NCBI RefSeq assembly: GCF_004193775.1
Contig: NC_041004.1
Location: 6,843,309-6,907,308, forward strand
Direction of reading: 5' to 3'
Source: Glycine soja
Lineage: Eukaryota > Streptophyta > Magnoliopsida > Fabales > Fabaceae
DNA: 64,000 bases
A model generated the notes under the pieces. The model worked only from the letters and a program-made list of their open reading frames with translations, did not search any database and was not told the DNA's origin. This document shows, piece by piece, positions 34,801 through 46,547 of this stretch. The first letter of the stretch is position 1, and each line of letters opens with the position of its first letter. The position numbers and the translations under genes are program-made.

Positions 34801-35526
34801 ACAATTGCTTTCTCGATCCAATAAAATTCATGAATTTATCTATGATGGCATACTAGAAATTTTGTTGAAGTAGATAAGCACCTTATCTTAATTGAAATCA
34901 ACATAAGTTGACCAAACACCTAACAACTCCAAATAAAAAATAATGAAGTATAGGGAAGATAAATTTGAAAAGGGTACAATTTTTGCCAAAGAAATTCCTA
35001 ATATATGGATATAGAACCGAAGTTTTGAACATTTTATTCTTTGAAAAAAAAAATAATTTAATGAGATAATTGATAACGAACATATAAAGTTTCCTAAATA
35101 TAATCATTAGAATTGATTATTTCTTACACATAATAAATCAAGCAAGTGTACATTATAAAATACATTTGAACAATTTAAAAAATAGGCTAAAATAGAATTT
35201 TAGTCCATTTTCATTTTTTGTTTCAAATAGGCTAAAATAGAATTTTAGTCCATTTTCATTTTTTGTTTCAGATTGGTCTCTTAAAAGTATATTTGTTAGA
35301 CTAAATTAATCTTGGTTAACTTTGTGGCCCTAGCAAACAAAAAGAGATGCAATGTCACACAAAATTAACACCATTAGTACAAACAATTGACAGAATGATC
35401 AATTTGATTTAACAAAACACTTTAAGGGACTCACATGGAATTTTTATGGTAAACTATATTTTGTTTCCCTCAAAATATTTTAAAATATTAGTTTTAGTCA
35501 AGAGACTATTTCAGCTTATACCGTCA
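34801..35526. other. Right edge of copy A and AT-rich DNA
   Basis: 34858-34930 still matches copy B (39253-39345, AAGTAGATAAGC.CCTTATC). A 46-base block is repeated directly at 35183-35228 and 35229-35275. No gene seen. Confidence 0.4.
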
Positions 35527-35763
35527 AGAATTTCTTGCGATTGCATGGGAACAAGTTCATCTTTAAAGTATTTTTCCCTTCCAATATTTATCTATTGGAG
35601 TTTGTGGGATTCCTTTTATTGAACATAATGATGTGAATCGAGCTTTAATGAGTTCTAAAATGCATCGTCAAGCAGTTTAGCTTTCTCAGTTTGAAAAATG
35701 CATTGTTGGAAATGGATTGGAACACCAAATAACTTTCGATTCAGGGATTTCCGTTATAGCTTA
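35527..35763 (+). pseudogene. rpoB: Nuclear plastid-DNA relic: rpoB (plastid RNA polymerase beta subunit)
   Basis: One plus-strand frame reads WEQVHL, a stop, [12 protein letters not shown], then [23 protein letters not shown], a stop, and LSQFEKCIVGNGLEHQ..FDSGISVIA. This is a conserved central segment of the plastid-encoded RNA polymerase beta subunit. Both stops fit single C-to-T type changes of conserved Arg and Pro codons, as expected for methylated nuclear DNA. About 240 bp remain, with no other plastid gene beside it. Confidence 0.85.
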
Positions 35764-35944
35764 TAAAAATTTATTGTGTTTTTAATTCCTATATTTATTG
35801 AAAGTTGTGTAGTTTTTGTCTTTCATTAGGGACTAAAAACATATATATTAAATTTTTATAGGAACTAAAGTCAACTTTCTAAAGTATTTTTAAGGGCTAA
35901 AAAATATTTGTGTGGGCCGGGAGCCAATATTGAAACTTTCTTCA

Positions 35945-36345
35945 CATTGGTTTCAAGATTTTGAATTTAGGTGACTCTACATTTGTTTGCCACATTTCAT
36001 TGGAAGGTTAAAACATTTGAGATATCTCAATTTTTGTTATGATAAGAAAATTAGTGATAAATTAATAAGAAAATTAAGAGATTCCCTAATTCCATTTGTA
36101 TGGTGCAAAATATTCAATTTTTGTTTCAATCTAAGTGCACTGAACTTGATATATTCCCCAATGGTTTAAGAGATTTTGATTAGTCTCCAAGATTTAAAGA
36201 TGACCACAAAGCAACCTGTATGCCTGAGAACAAAATTGCAAACTTGAGTTCTCTTCAATATTTAACTATTAATTTTAGCGACAATCTGGAAGAATACAAG
36301 CCGCAAGAGTTAGAGAGTATTGGAGAACCAAATATCACACATCAA
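35945..36345 (+). pseudogene. CC-NBS-LRR (RGA-like) leucine-rich repeat fragment
   Basis: Plus-strand frames read GDSTFVCLPHFIGRLKHLRYLNF and, after frameshifts, PENKIANLSSLQYLTINFSDN then LEEYKPQELES. The pattern LP..IG.LKHLRYL..., followed by N.IANLSSLQYL, is the LRR of the CNL class, different from the TNL gene at 6-9 kb. Stops and frameshifts break it, and no NB-ARC was found nearby. Confidence 0.7.
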
Positions 36346-36504
36346 ATAATATATTAGGATGGGCGAATAGAGGATCTAAAAGGAGAATAAGTGGAAGAGA
36401 AAGAATTTGATGAAGTGGGAAATCTTTAATAACCTTGATTAGATGTTGAAGGCCTTTCTTTTTTTCTGGGTTTCCGTAATGCAGGTTTTTTTTGTTCTTG
36501 AGCA

Positions 36505-37143
36505 GTTGAGCATTTTTTAAGAGTTGGCTTATTGTTAAACATAGGTTTGTTGGACCTCTTATGATGAACACAAAAACATATTCATTACTTTGTCATTAGT
36601 CCTTGATATAGTATAAGAATAAATACATTCTTAAATATATAAAAAATAGAGTATAATGTAGAAACATATTTTCATTAGTCGTCATTGTTCTTACAAGCAT
36701 TAAAAACTCACAATTCAACTCACATGACAGAGAAAGAGAATAGGAAGAATCTTCTAACCTTAAGTCTCAGCCTTCTATAGATGTGTGAATCAATGAATTA
36801 TCACGGGCTTTATATAGACAACACTTTCTTGCCTATATAAAATTTGTAATGTTCCATTGATTCATACACATTTAAAAGACTAAAGTTAGAAGATTCATCT
36901 TATTCTCTTTCTTTGTTATATGAATTAAATTGGGAGTTTTTAGTGTTTGTTTCTTTTACTTGTAATAACAATAATTACTAATGGAGGTATGCTATTTTTT
37001 TTATTTTTTTTGTGTTCAAGGTTTATTTATTCTTACTTTGTATATCAAGGACCAATGACAAAAGTAATGAATATATTTTTGTATTCATCACAAGACACGT
37101 CTAACAAACCTATCTCTAACAATAAGCCAACACTTAAAAAAAA
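36505..37143. repeat. Foldback/long inverted repeat, about 640 bp
   Basis: Left arm 36515-36810 and right arm 36850-37143 pair in opposite orientation; landmarks are AGTTGGCTTATTGTT with its inverse, TATTCATTACTTTGTCATT with its inverse, and AAAGAGAATAGGAAGAATCTTC. The centre is near 36825. Ends are T/A-rich, and no clear target duplication was seen. Confidence 0.75.
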
Positions 37144-37145
37144 AT

Positions 37146-38290
37146 ATTAACTAACCATATATAGCACATAAAGGTTCCACCAATTTCATCCCGTCTTTAG
37201 CTTCTTGAAAATCAATCATTGCCTGTAAAAACACATAGTTTAACCTTGGATCCACAGCCACTGATATAAGCAGAAGCACTACACAGTGTCTAGTTAGTAT
37301 ACCTTATTTATCTGGAGTTGACTTTTCGAAAAGATAAATTTATAATAAGAATTTGTTACATTTTAAGCCAATTCTGTATAACATGACACCAGTGCTATTA
37401 TCCCGAACAATCTGTTCTTGCTCACCAAGTGTCCTGAAGCGATCAACAGCAGCTGGGGCATATAGCTTCCCACCTTCCGTTTTCTTTGGGGGTTGTATTC
37501 TGTCAGCCTCCAATTAATTCAAGTACCATTTCTAAAAAAATTAACAATAAAGCTTAGTCTTATGTATGATAAAGAAGTCACTCAAGAATCATAGATTACT
37601 AAAGCTAAATAAATAAGCAAAATAGTTGGCATTACCCTAGTTATTGTGGTTAGCATTCTCTCAACACAAGAGGATCTTGGACCACTCAGAGCACACTTGG
37701 GCTAGAGACTCATCAACTCCAAGCCCAATCAGATTATCTAGGTATTCAACCACCAAACCGTTTACACGGTTCGTAATAAAACATAGGCATGGTTTTATTT
37801 TCATAAAACATTCAGAGGGAGTAAAGGAAAATATAGAAACCAAGCAAAAAGGGTTACTAAATTTAAAAATGAAGAAATTATGCCAATGACAAGTAATCAA
37901 ATACTTCAATGATGAATATATTAAAGATATTTGGAGAAAATGAGAAAAAATAAATAAAATTCTTTTAATATCGTGCTAGAGTATCAACACACTGAGCTGA
38001 ACTATCTATTTCTATTCAAAAAGAATACAAAGTTAATCATGCCAACTACAATTTACAATAGAGCATGTCATTACTTCTTAACATGCATTCCAACTAGTTA
38101 TACAAACTATCTAGGGTACGCGTACTTGGAAAGAGGAACAACATTAAAAATACTCTTATTTTCTGAAATGCTTCTATTTCCGAGCGATATGATGAAAGTT
38201 GAAACCCTGGTTGCAACCTATTGGAAAATGTTTATATTGTTAGGAATTAATGTCTAGAACAGTAGAATGAAATTAATGTTAGGATAGTGA
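37146..38290 (-). pseudogene. Unidentified duplicated gene, copy B, left part
   Basis: Counterpart of copy A. Minus strand reads [19 protein letters not shown] then [20 protein letters not shown] in one uninterrupted run (about 37510-37380), exactly where copy A is split by the CACTA element. A second exon-like stretch reads [20 protein letters not shown] (about 37740-37670). Further exons are broken by stops. Family not recognised. Confidence 0.55.
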
Positions 38291-38294
38291 AATG

Positions 38295-38885
38295 AAATTG
38301 ATGTGTAAAACAGTGGAATAGCAAGATTCATGTATAGTGGCTATTTGTATCCTGGAGAGTTTCAGATTCATGTATAGTGCCTATCCAACATGGTATCAAA
38401 GCGAGTTTGAACCCGGTCTATCGTCTTCTATGTCATGTCTTCGGTGCCAGTCATTGTTATCTGCCAATTTTCGGCACTAACCACTACCTCCTGATGCAGT
38501 TTATCAGGTACTGTTCATCCACACGTACAATTCATTGTAAGGGTATTGTTCATCTGCATGTTACTATTCATCACGTGGCCTGTTTATTCGTGGGTACTAT
38601 TCATTCACGTACTTAATTTGCAGGTATTGTGTCCCACTTTGTTGTTTCACCCTTATTTACGCATGGGTCTGCATATATCTCTTCTCTTAGGGTTCTTCCT
38701 TCATTGTTACAACATTATATCAAGATCTAACTGGGTCTTTGTCACCGATGCTTAAGGTCTTTGTGCCAAATGCATTGACCTCCTTTGTCTTTCTCATAGT
38801 TGCACTAGCCTTTGTCTCTATCGCTAAAGCATTTGTTGTCCCTTAGGTTCGATCCTGTCAAGAACCATATTTGTCAACAATTGTT
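38295..38885 (+). mobile_element. Copia-like fragment inserted in copy B (uncertain)
   Basis: Sequence absent from copy A. It contains TGGTATCAAAGCGAGTTTGA at 38389, close to the initiator-Met primer-binding site used by many plant copia elements. A direct repeat (CAGATTCATGTATAGTG type) precedes it, and several TGTTCAT/TATTCAT motifs follow. No pol domain is present. Confidence 0.35.
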
Positions 38886-39365
38886 TTCCTTTTAGATTTT
38901 TTGGTTCATGTATTGCGAGTGTTAATCAATAGGGTCAAGCTTTAAACCATAGTTTCCATCTGAAGAGTTTTTTCTTTCTAATTTCCTCTTAGAAAAGTAC
39001 CATAATTAAGCACTTTATTTGATGCAATTTGCTTTATAGGTGAAATAACTTTGCTCATAAGAACCTTATCAAAACATGAATTATGAACACGTTTTCTCTC
39101 CTTTTCCACAATACCTTATGCGAAAGGCAAACCAACAACATCATACACCTTGTTTAATTCCTAATCTCCAAATTTAAGAGGTTTCACAACAAGCATTTTT
39201 GACATAAACTTGAAACCAGGTGCCTTGGCTGTATGACAAAGTGGACAAGTAGAAAATTTAATAAAGTAGATAAGCGCCTTATCTTAATTGAAATCAGATC
39301 ATGAGCTCTGACAGCTTCAATTCTAGTCAAATAACCACACCTAACAACTGAAATAAAAAAATCCA
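38886..39365 (-). pseudogene. Unidentified duplicated gene, copy B, right part
   Basis: Matches 33558-33885 and the inverted tract 34440-34800 of copy A. Minus-strand frames read CPLCHTAKAPGFKF, then ELNKVYDVVGLPFA, a stop, and PIKQIASNKVL. More damaged than copy A. Confidence 0.5.
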
Positions 39366-40030
39366 ATGAGATTTATATCAATGAAAAACAAGACAAGGAA
39401 ACAAAGACTCACATGAAAAACCTACATTTGCGTTTTTCAATTTTTCTAATTGTGTGAAGAAAACCAATATCTTTTTTTTTAATAAGATTAATATAAGCAA
39501 TATTTTATGCCAAAAAATAAATATTGTGCACTTACCAATATAAACTACAATGATTGAAGGAGCATTCAGGAACATTTATCTTGTAGATCGGAGTGCCAAA
39601 GTTCTACATCAGCAAAGGGAAAGCCACTATAGCCCTTTAACACTTTATTAAGCAAAATTAACTGAAACTGACAGCAAATAGAAGGTAAAGACTGATTATG
39701 AATCATTCGCATATATCTCTGATAAAATCCCTTTCACGAAGAAATGAGAGAGGAAAAAACAGAATACGTGTTGAAAGTTATTGCTGTTAATTTGATAAAG
39801 AAAAAGAATAACACTTATAGCTAATGAGCCTAATTCACTAAGATTGTGGGAATGGAATCTACGCCTAAATATTGGCTTGACTAATGGGTGGATCAAAGGA
39901 AACAATAATCGACACCAATCCTTGTCATTGATTAAAAATTAGTTTATATGCAAAAGTTTTCCCAAAAACACTTATACCAAATAGATCAAAGTTGTCGAAC
40001 CAGCGGTTGTGATTCTTTCTCTACGCAAGT
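39366..40030. other. Intergenic, nothing recognised
   Basis: AT-rich DNA between copy B and the next retroelement. Only short unsupported frames. Confidence 0.5.
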
Positions 40031-41671
40031 TTGGAGTTAATTTTGGGGTGTTTTATGCATTTTAATTTTGCATGTACAATGATAACTACAAATTGCTCAT
40101 GTTTGACGGGTCAATTGATGTCCTTATGCAAATTGAATGGTTTAATTAAGTGTTCGGCTTTGAATGTTAGAAACCTAGAAATTTAAGAATTATTGATTCT
40201 TGCACGTTTTCTTGAAATTGATTGAGTGGTTTGTTTCCCATGATGTGATCACATGTTCTATGTTATTAACAGAATGAATAAGTGAATGATGCCTTAAATG
40301 TTGGAAGATTGCATTGTATGAGAAGTGATAATGTGTTAGTGGGAAGGTGAGATGAGACATGTGTTATGAACAAGTGTGGGATTAATATGTTTCTCAATGT
40401 GATTATATATGTTATTATAAAGTGTAAAGTGATGACATTGAGTTGTGAGTTATGAACTGTATAATTACACGACTGTAAGACCCTTTAAAGACGACAAGTA
40501 TTGTGATGGGATTCGCTGTGGGAACCCGACAAGTTTAATCACTTTAAGGCGCGACGAGTTAAAATTATTTTGATAACAATTAAGGAGTTGTGTGTTTTGT
40601 ATAGTTCATAGATAGAGTCTACGTGTTAAATATTTTCTGGGTTGGACCTGACTCAAGAGGGAGAGAACCTGACAGACTCTTCGGAGTCTAGGCCTTGGGG
40701 TAAATACACCATGTTTGAGTGCTCTTTTAAGCTTGTGTCGATCGTACATGGTAGAAACATTCTCGCAAAACAGCGTGACATTGACTGGTTTCCCTATAAT
40801 TTTACCTAATGAGAGTGACCTGACTTCTGGTGTGTGGTCCATTTTGTCATGTACTTCTAGGCGCCCGACGAGGTTTTTCACTGACATGGTACAATATTGC
40901 ATATAGGATTAAGTCTTGGTATATTTGTTGCATAATGTCTTTGTAATGATCATTGTAACTTGTTACGTGATAGTGTGCAATGAATTGTGTGAGTGTGAGA
41001 TGTTGTGTTGTACTTAAGATGTGTTGTTTTGAACATGCGATTAATCATTAATGTGAAGGTGTGGAATGTGATTTTATGATTAAATCCTTGGGACAAGTGA
41101 TGTTATTCAATGAGTGTTAAAATGATGCGAATTATGCTAAGTTGAGCTTGTAATACTTATATTATATTGTCTGTGTGTGTGTGTGTGTGTGTGTATGCAC
41201 TTTCGTTTATCTCTACCTGTTTACGAATGTCATAACTTGCTCTCTGTGTGTTGTTTGTGTTTTGATTCTGTGATGATCTCGAATCTTGTGTTCATAGGAG
41301 CATATGGTTAGGTGAATGACTTTAAAGAACCTCGTGCTAGAGGATGTTGGGACGCAATGCTCTGATAGGAAGTGACATTGGGGCGTGGGTTTCTATATTA
41401 TTTGCATAATATTTTGAACATATGTTACTTTATATTGTTCCACTACTTAACTTATTTTCCTTTTGTAAAAAAAGATTGGACGACCTTGTTTTGGGCCAAA
41501 GATGTTTTCATACCCTTATTTGATAAATTTTTAATTTGATGATTAACTTAGATGTGAACCTTTACCCACGTCAACTCTTTTAGGCTCAGAAAATAAAATC
41601 TCTTTCATGTAATTCCACATTTCCATATATTTTATTATATAAATATGTATATCAGGATAGAGGGTGTCACA
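40031..41671 (-). mobile_element. LTR-like retroelement sequence, family 1, inverted copy
   Basis: Reads TGTGACACCCTCTATCC from 41671 downward on the minus strand and follows the 10633 element through matching blocks to about 40031 (AAAACACCCCAAAATTAACT). A (GT)n run lies at 41170-41193. It abuts and truncates an LTR of family 2 at 41672. No coding domain. Confidence 0.55.
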
Positions 41672-42279
41672 ATCCTCAACTATACAGTCTCATACCTGCA
41701 CAGCCTCTAAATCCCTCTTATTCTAGTGTGATTTGTTCAGGTGTTACATGTCCATCAGCTTCCGCCTAGTTTGTCCCTAAACCCCACCATACCAAGAAAG
41801 AGGTTTGCTCTAGTACCATTTGTAACATCCCTAATTTTTTACTTCTCAAAGGCTCTCACACCATGGCATTTCACGCAATGACACTTCACTCAACATCCTT
41901 TTTGGTCAAAACCCATCGGTCTAAACCCTTCATAAGTAGCCCTTTTTGAGACCTTGAAAATCACTTTGTCTGCTTCCAGGATCAACAACTGACTCCATAA
42001 ATCAATACAAGACTTTTCAGTATGTTTTTCAATATGTTTTGTTCTCACTCACACGCTTTCTAGCAAACTTTCCAAAAGGTCACCCATCCCAAAATTACTC
42101 TAAGACAAGCATGCTTAACTATGAAGTTCTTAATTGATTGTTTATCGAAAAGTAAATGTATCTTGTTGGTATAGGTAGTACCAATTAATTCTTTTAACTT
42201 ATCCTCTACTATACAATCTTATATTTGCACAATGTTTAGATATCTCTCATTCTGGTGTGATTCGATCGGGGTGTTTACA
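41672..42279 (-). mobile_element. Miniature LTR element (TRIM-like), 3' LTR truncated
   Basis: On the minus strand: a 459-bp LTR (42279-41821, ending GGGATGTTACA), then AATGGTACTAGAGC, a near match to the initiator-Met primer-binding site, a 74-bp internal stretch with a purine-rich GGCGGAAGCTGATGGACA, and the first 75 bp of a second LTR (41746-41672) starting TGTAACACC. The second LTR is cut by the family 1 element. There is no room for coding sequence, which is the mark of terminal-repeat retrotransposons in miniature. Confidence 0.7.
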
Positions 42280-43555
42280 ATAATGATTCTTTTTCTTCGT
42301 CTCATCTCATGGCTCCACTGATTTTAGACATGAGCTTCATCTTCAGAGGAGATGGAGTCCAATTACAAACCCTAATTTAGACATCATTGAAATTTTTGAA
42401 AATGAAAGATAACACGAATGAAACATAAATATGTTGGTTAAATCCCTAATATATCCAAATTACTTAGGGTCGGCCAAGTATTAGGTGGCCCAAGCCCTTT
42501 CTATAGGTCTTTGTTAGGTAATCAATGCTTCCATAAACAAAAATTACCCACACCCACAAAGGATCATGAGAATACACAAAGATTACACCATAGAAAAAAT
42601 AATAACAAATATAAGAATTTAACGTGATTCGGCACCTCTTGTATACGTCCACGAAACCATCTCAAAAAGTATTTCATTATCACAAAAATGATTACAAGAT
42701 TGTAACTCACCCCAAATAGTGTATCACTCTACAAATCCGAGTACCCCACTTAATGGTTACAAGAAATTATAACACTCTCACACAAATACTTTTTTCTCTC
42801 AACAAAGTGACTTTGTTTCACAATCTCTCTTTTCACACTCTCTCTCTTCATGTGTTGTTTCTCCACTAATTCTCTTCTCTATTTATAGTGAAGATTGTCA
42901 TCAACTATAATAAATAATTTTTGTTGAAAGTTGAAACAAAAATAACTTCCATTGCATCCATTCAACTAAGGTTCATCTAGTAAAATGCAATTTTTCACTT
43001 TGCATTTAAACTACCTAAACTTTAGTGATAAAACTTCACAATCCTATAGAAAGGGCTTCACAATCCTCATTTGGAATATAAAACTTCACAATCCTCATTT
43101 GGAAGGACTTCTTCAATTTCCTTTCAAATAAACTCATCACAATTAAACAATGGGTTAGAATAAAAACAAAAGTATCATTCCTTTTCTTTTTCTATTTTTC
43201 TTGACTTTTTCTCTTAACTCTTTCTCTTAATTCTTTTAAGGGCTACAATATAAAACTTGGCATTCCTTATTTGTAAGGAATTCTTCAACTTCCTTCACTG
43301 AATTATACAAGAGAAAAATTACACACCAATTGACAGTTATATTTCCAAATGCATATATGGCTTACAGAATAATGTTAACAATTCCTATATATGACATTTC
43401 AGTGAAGAAGTTTTTCAAAATTGAAATTAATAAAATATTTTAAGATCAATGTCTAATGTAACATCTGAGTGCTAATGAGAGCGGGGAGTGATTGTCAATG
43501 CAAAAGAGATTAGGCATGGACAAGGAGAAACTCTTGGAAGGCTTTCAGTAGGAGG
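42280..43555 (-). other. Repeat-rich tract with an LTR-like promoter
   Basis: At 42870-42890 the minus strand has a TATAAATAG box followed by a purine-rich leader (AGAGAGAGAGTG), as in the U3-R region of plant LTRs. The right end near 42610-42655 has GATTCGGCACCTCTTGTATACG, a motif common in dispersed plant repeats. I could not find paired ends or coding domains. Confidence 0.3.
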
Positions 43556-44008
43556 TGTAACATCCCTGATTTTTAACTTATCGGCAACTCTCACACTACA
43601 TCACTTCACACAGTGACACTTTACTCAACATCTTTGTTGGTCATAACCCTTTACTAGTCAGAATCCTCCATAGTTAGTCCTTTTCAAGACCTCGACAATC
43701 AGCTCTAACTGCTTACAGGATCAATGACTGACCCCACAAACCAACACGAGACTTTTCAGCATGTTTTTCCCTCACTTTAAATGTTTTCTAGGAAACATCC
43801 TAGAAGGTTACTCATCCCATAACTACTCCAAGTCAAGTACATTTAACCATGGAGTTCTTATGTGTTAGGCAACCGAAAAGTATATGCATCTTATTAGTAT
43901 AGGAAAGGTAGTACCAATTAATTCTTTTAGGTCATCCTTAACTATACAGTCTCATACCGCACATTCTCTGGATCCCTCTCTTTCTGGTGTGATTCGACGG
44001 GTGTTACA
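43556..44008 (-). mobile_element. Solo LTR, family 2
   Basis: 453 bp, TGTAACATCCCTG...CGGGTGTTACA, clearly the same family as the LTR at 41821-42279. It is flanked by GGAGG (43551-43555) and AGAGG (44009-44013), a 4-of-5 match to a 5-bp target duplication. No internal sequence adjoins it, so it is a recombination remnant. Confidence 0.75.
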
Positions 44009-44039
44009 AGAGGGATACATGAATGAACCTTTTACACAC

Positions 44040-44310
44040 CTAAATAAGAGGGATCTAGAGGTTGTGCAAGTGTGGGGTTGTGTACAGTTAAGGATAACTT
44101 GAAGGGCTTAACTAATACTATATATACCAATAGAATGCATCTACATTTTGATAATTCATCACTTAAAAACTCCATCGTTAAGCGTGCTTGACTAGGAGAA
44201 ATTTTGGGATGGATAAGCTCCTTGGAAATTTCATGGGAAGTGTATGAGTGAGATCAAAGCATGTTGTAAATTCTTATGTTGATTTATAGGAATAGTCAAC
44301 AATCCTTAAA
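44040..44310 (+). repeat. Partial LTR, family 2, opposite orientation
   Basis: Blocks such as AATAGAATGCATCTACATTTTG, GGAGAAATTTTGGGATGGAT and CAAAGCATGTTGTAAA are inverse matches to the solo LTR next to it. Both ends are incomplete. Confidence 0.6.
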
Positions 44311-45600
44311 GTAGTCAAACATTGTGTTGATGGATTTGCAAGTGCACCAATTCATCCCAAGTAGCAAAGTTAAAACGGAAGTCTGAATATCGTATTCACA
44401 GAGACTTTGTTTATACTTAAGTAGATAAATATTTGATTAAGAAAAAGATTTGAAAAGATTATAGAAAAACAATAATTTAAACTGATAGAAAATTAAATCA
44501 AACAAGAGGAGAAATTAAACAAGAATTTAAATTAAAAGACAGAAGGATTAGAGAACCCAATAATATTGTAAAAGTAAATTCAGAAGATGAAAATGTTTGG
44601 AACTTAGTTTTCCAGAGCTACTCTATGATGTAATGTTAATGATTTTTCTCTATTTATAATTATTCCAATTTACACCTGCATCTACTAGTATACTCTAACT
44701 TTGGTCCCGCATGAAAGAGTCTAATTTATCTATTTTCTCTCTCAAATCCCTTTATAGAGCTAAAATAGTAAATTGCATTAAGTATAGAGATGTATAATAT
44801 GCTAAACAAATATCAACATATCTCTAGTGATAACTTTATTTATATACAATTTCTCAGTTCTATTAGAAAATAATGTTTTCCAGCACTACCCCTAAAACTT
44901 ACCATGCAAATGGGTGATCAAGCTACAAGCAATAATATTAAGCACAAGAAAAAAATAATGCAAATGTAATATTCATAAATAGATAGGAAGAAAAATTACA
45001 TTAAGAATAGTAAGGCTGTCAAGTTCCCAACAAAGGGGGTTTAGCCTCTCATTGTCATGAAGACTTTACAATTACAAAAAGGAAATATTTAATAAAGGGG
45101 AAGAAGATATGAAAGGGAATGGATGGAAGGAATAACTCCCTATGTTTGCTTCTCCTTCTTCTAGCTTTTGTCTTCTATAAGGAATTATATTCTCTTGGAA
45201 TTTTTGTGTGTGTTTTTTTCTTCTTCTCTCTTCTTCTTTTATATGTGCAGATTAGCGGGATTTTTTACACTAAATCCGCATTTACTTTCCTAAGTTAGTC
45301 ATACTTTTCTTAATTAGTCATGTTTTTCTTAATTAGCTTTGCTTCCTTAATTAGCTCACTTTCCTTAATTATTCATGCCTTCTTGAATTATCCTTCTTTT
45401 TTGGGCTTTATTTTACTCACTAAGCATCATAAATTCATCACTTTTAATATTCTTTGCACAAAAACTTAAATGATATTAATTTAACAATTATTTACTCAAA
45501 AAGGAAAAATTATGAGAGAAAAATTACAAATTTCTATATAATTTAACCTCAAACTATATTCATAGTTAGCAGTTATCATGTTGCAAGTGGCACAGAATAG
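44311..45600. other. AT-rich retroelement-like tract, no gene
   Basis: A block at 44335-44405 (GCAAGTGCACCAATTC through CGTATTCACAGAGACTTTG) is a common plant LTR-type repeat. The rest is AT-rich with poly-T near 45210. No domain found. Confidence 0.35.
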
Positions 45601-45639
45601 GTCTCTTCCGTAGTACAATGTGGTTCGAGGATGTAGATT

Positions 45640-45865
45640 TTTATTTTGGCCCCTAAATGTTTCATTTTAGTCCTTGTTAATGTAGTCACAAGAAGAAGAA
45701 AAATTAAAAAAAAAAAACTTTATTTTGGTCCTTGAAAGTTTCATTTAATGTCTGTTAACATAGACACGAGAAGAAAATATTTAAAATAAATAAAGATTAA
45801 ACTATCATTTTGGTTTTAAAAGTTTTATTTTGGTCATTGCTAATATGGATGTGTGTGGCAAGTTA
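45640..45865 (+). repeat. Degenerate tandem repeat, about 3 units of 75 bp
   Basis: Three units starting TTTTATTTTGGTCC-like and containing GTTTCATTTTAG..CTTGTTAATGTAG and AGAAGA at about 45640, 45718 and 45800, separated by A-rich spacers. Confidence 0.55.
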
Positions 45866-46230
45866 GTATTGATAGAACATGACTTTTTTGCAAGTTTCTT
45901 TCATTTGGAGACCGACTAACCCACGCCTTAGACTTTCATGAACACATTTGGTTATTCACTCTATAATTTTTATGTAGCTCACTTCCAAAATCAACACACT
46001 AAAGAAACAAACAAGATCTAGAAAAAAAATCAAGTAAATGATCACTTTAGTTCTTGAATTTGTAAAGTGTTGTCACGTAAGTCCTAGAATTGAATATTTT
46101 TTAAAAAAAGGAAAATCTAAAAGTGTAAATCAACAATCAAATTATTCCAAAATTCATAAAAAAAAAAGTGTGAATAAAACGATAATATTAACATATGCTT
46201 AGAGACTTGGATGGTAGTAAGTAGTTAAAT

Positions 46231-46440
46231 TTAGGGACTAATTACAATATGAATTTTAGGAACTGATGTGACAATACCTACCACTTTCAAGGACCACCTA
46301 AAAAAAACCTTTTGATCTTTGCTGTCCAAATCTTCAAAACTTAATTTCATTACATCATGAATTTGTTTTACTAGGCAGCTTTTTAAGCTTGTAAAGTTGA
46401 CTTCCCACAACTCCTTATGTTTCCCACAAAGGAGATGACC
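46231..46440 (-). pseudogene. TNL resistance-gene relic (NB-ARC end)
   Basis: Minus strand reads GHLLCGKHKELWEVNFTSLK then IHDVMKLSFEDLDSKDQKVF. It aligns with HLLCGKDKEVWKSQLEKLKG...VHDFVKLSFDDLHHEEQEI of the TNL gene at 6-9 kb (near 8400-8260). Only about 50 codons survive, and the frame is lost on both sides. Confidence 0.75.
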
Positions 46441-46547
46441 CAAAACTTAAAATAAATAAATAAATAAATAAAAACTATTGGAATTTCTCTTGCATAATTG
46501 ACAGCCTTTATTTGTCACCCTGTTATGTTCTTTTTACAAAAAAATGA

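Noticed and set aside
38295..38885. A complete copia element in copy B
   Set aside because: Only a primer-binding-site-like match and short repeats are present; no LTR pair, integrase or reverse transcriptase could be found.
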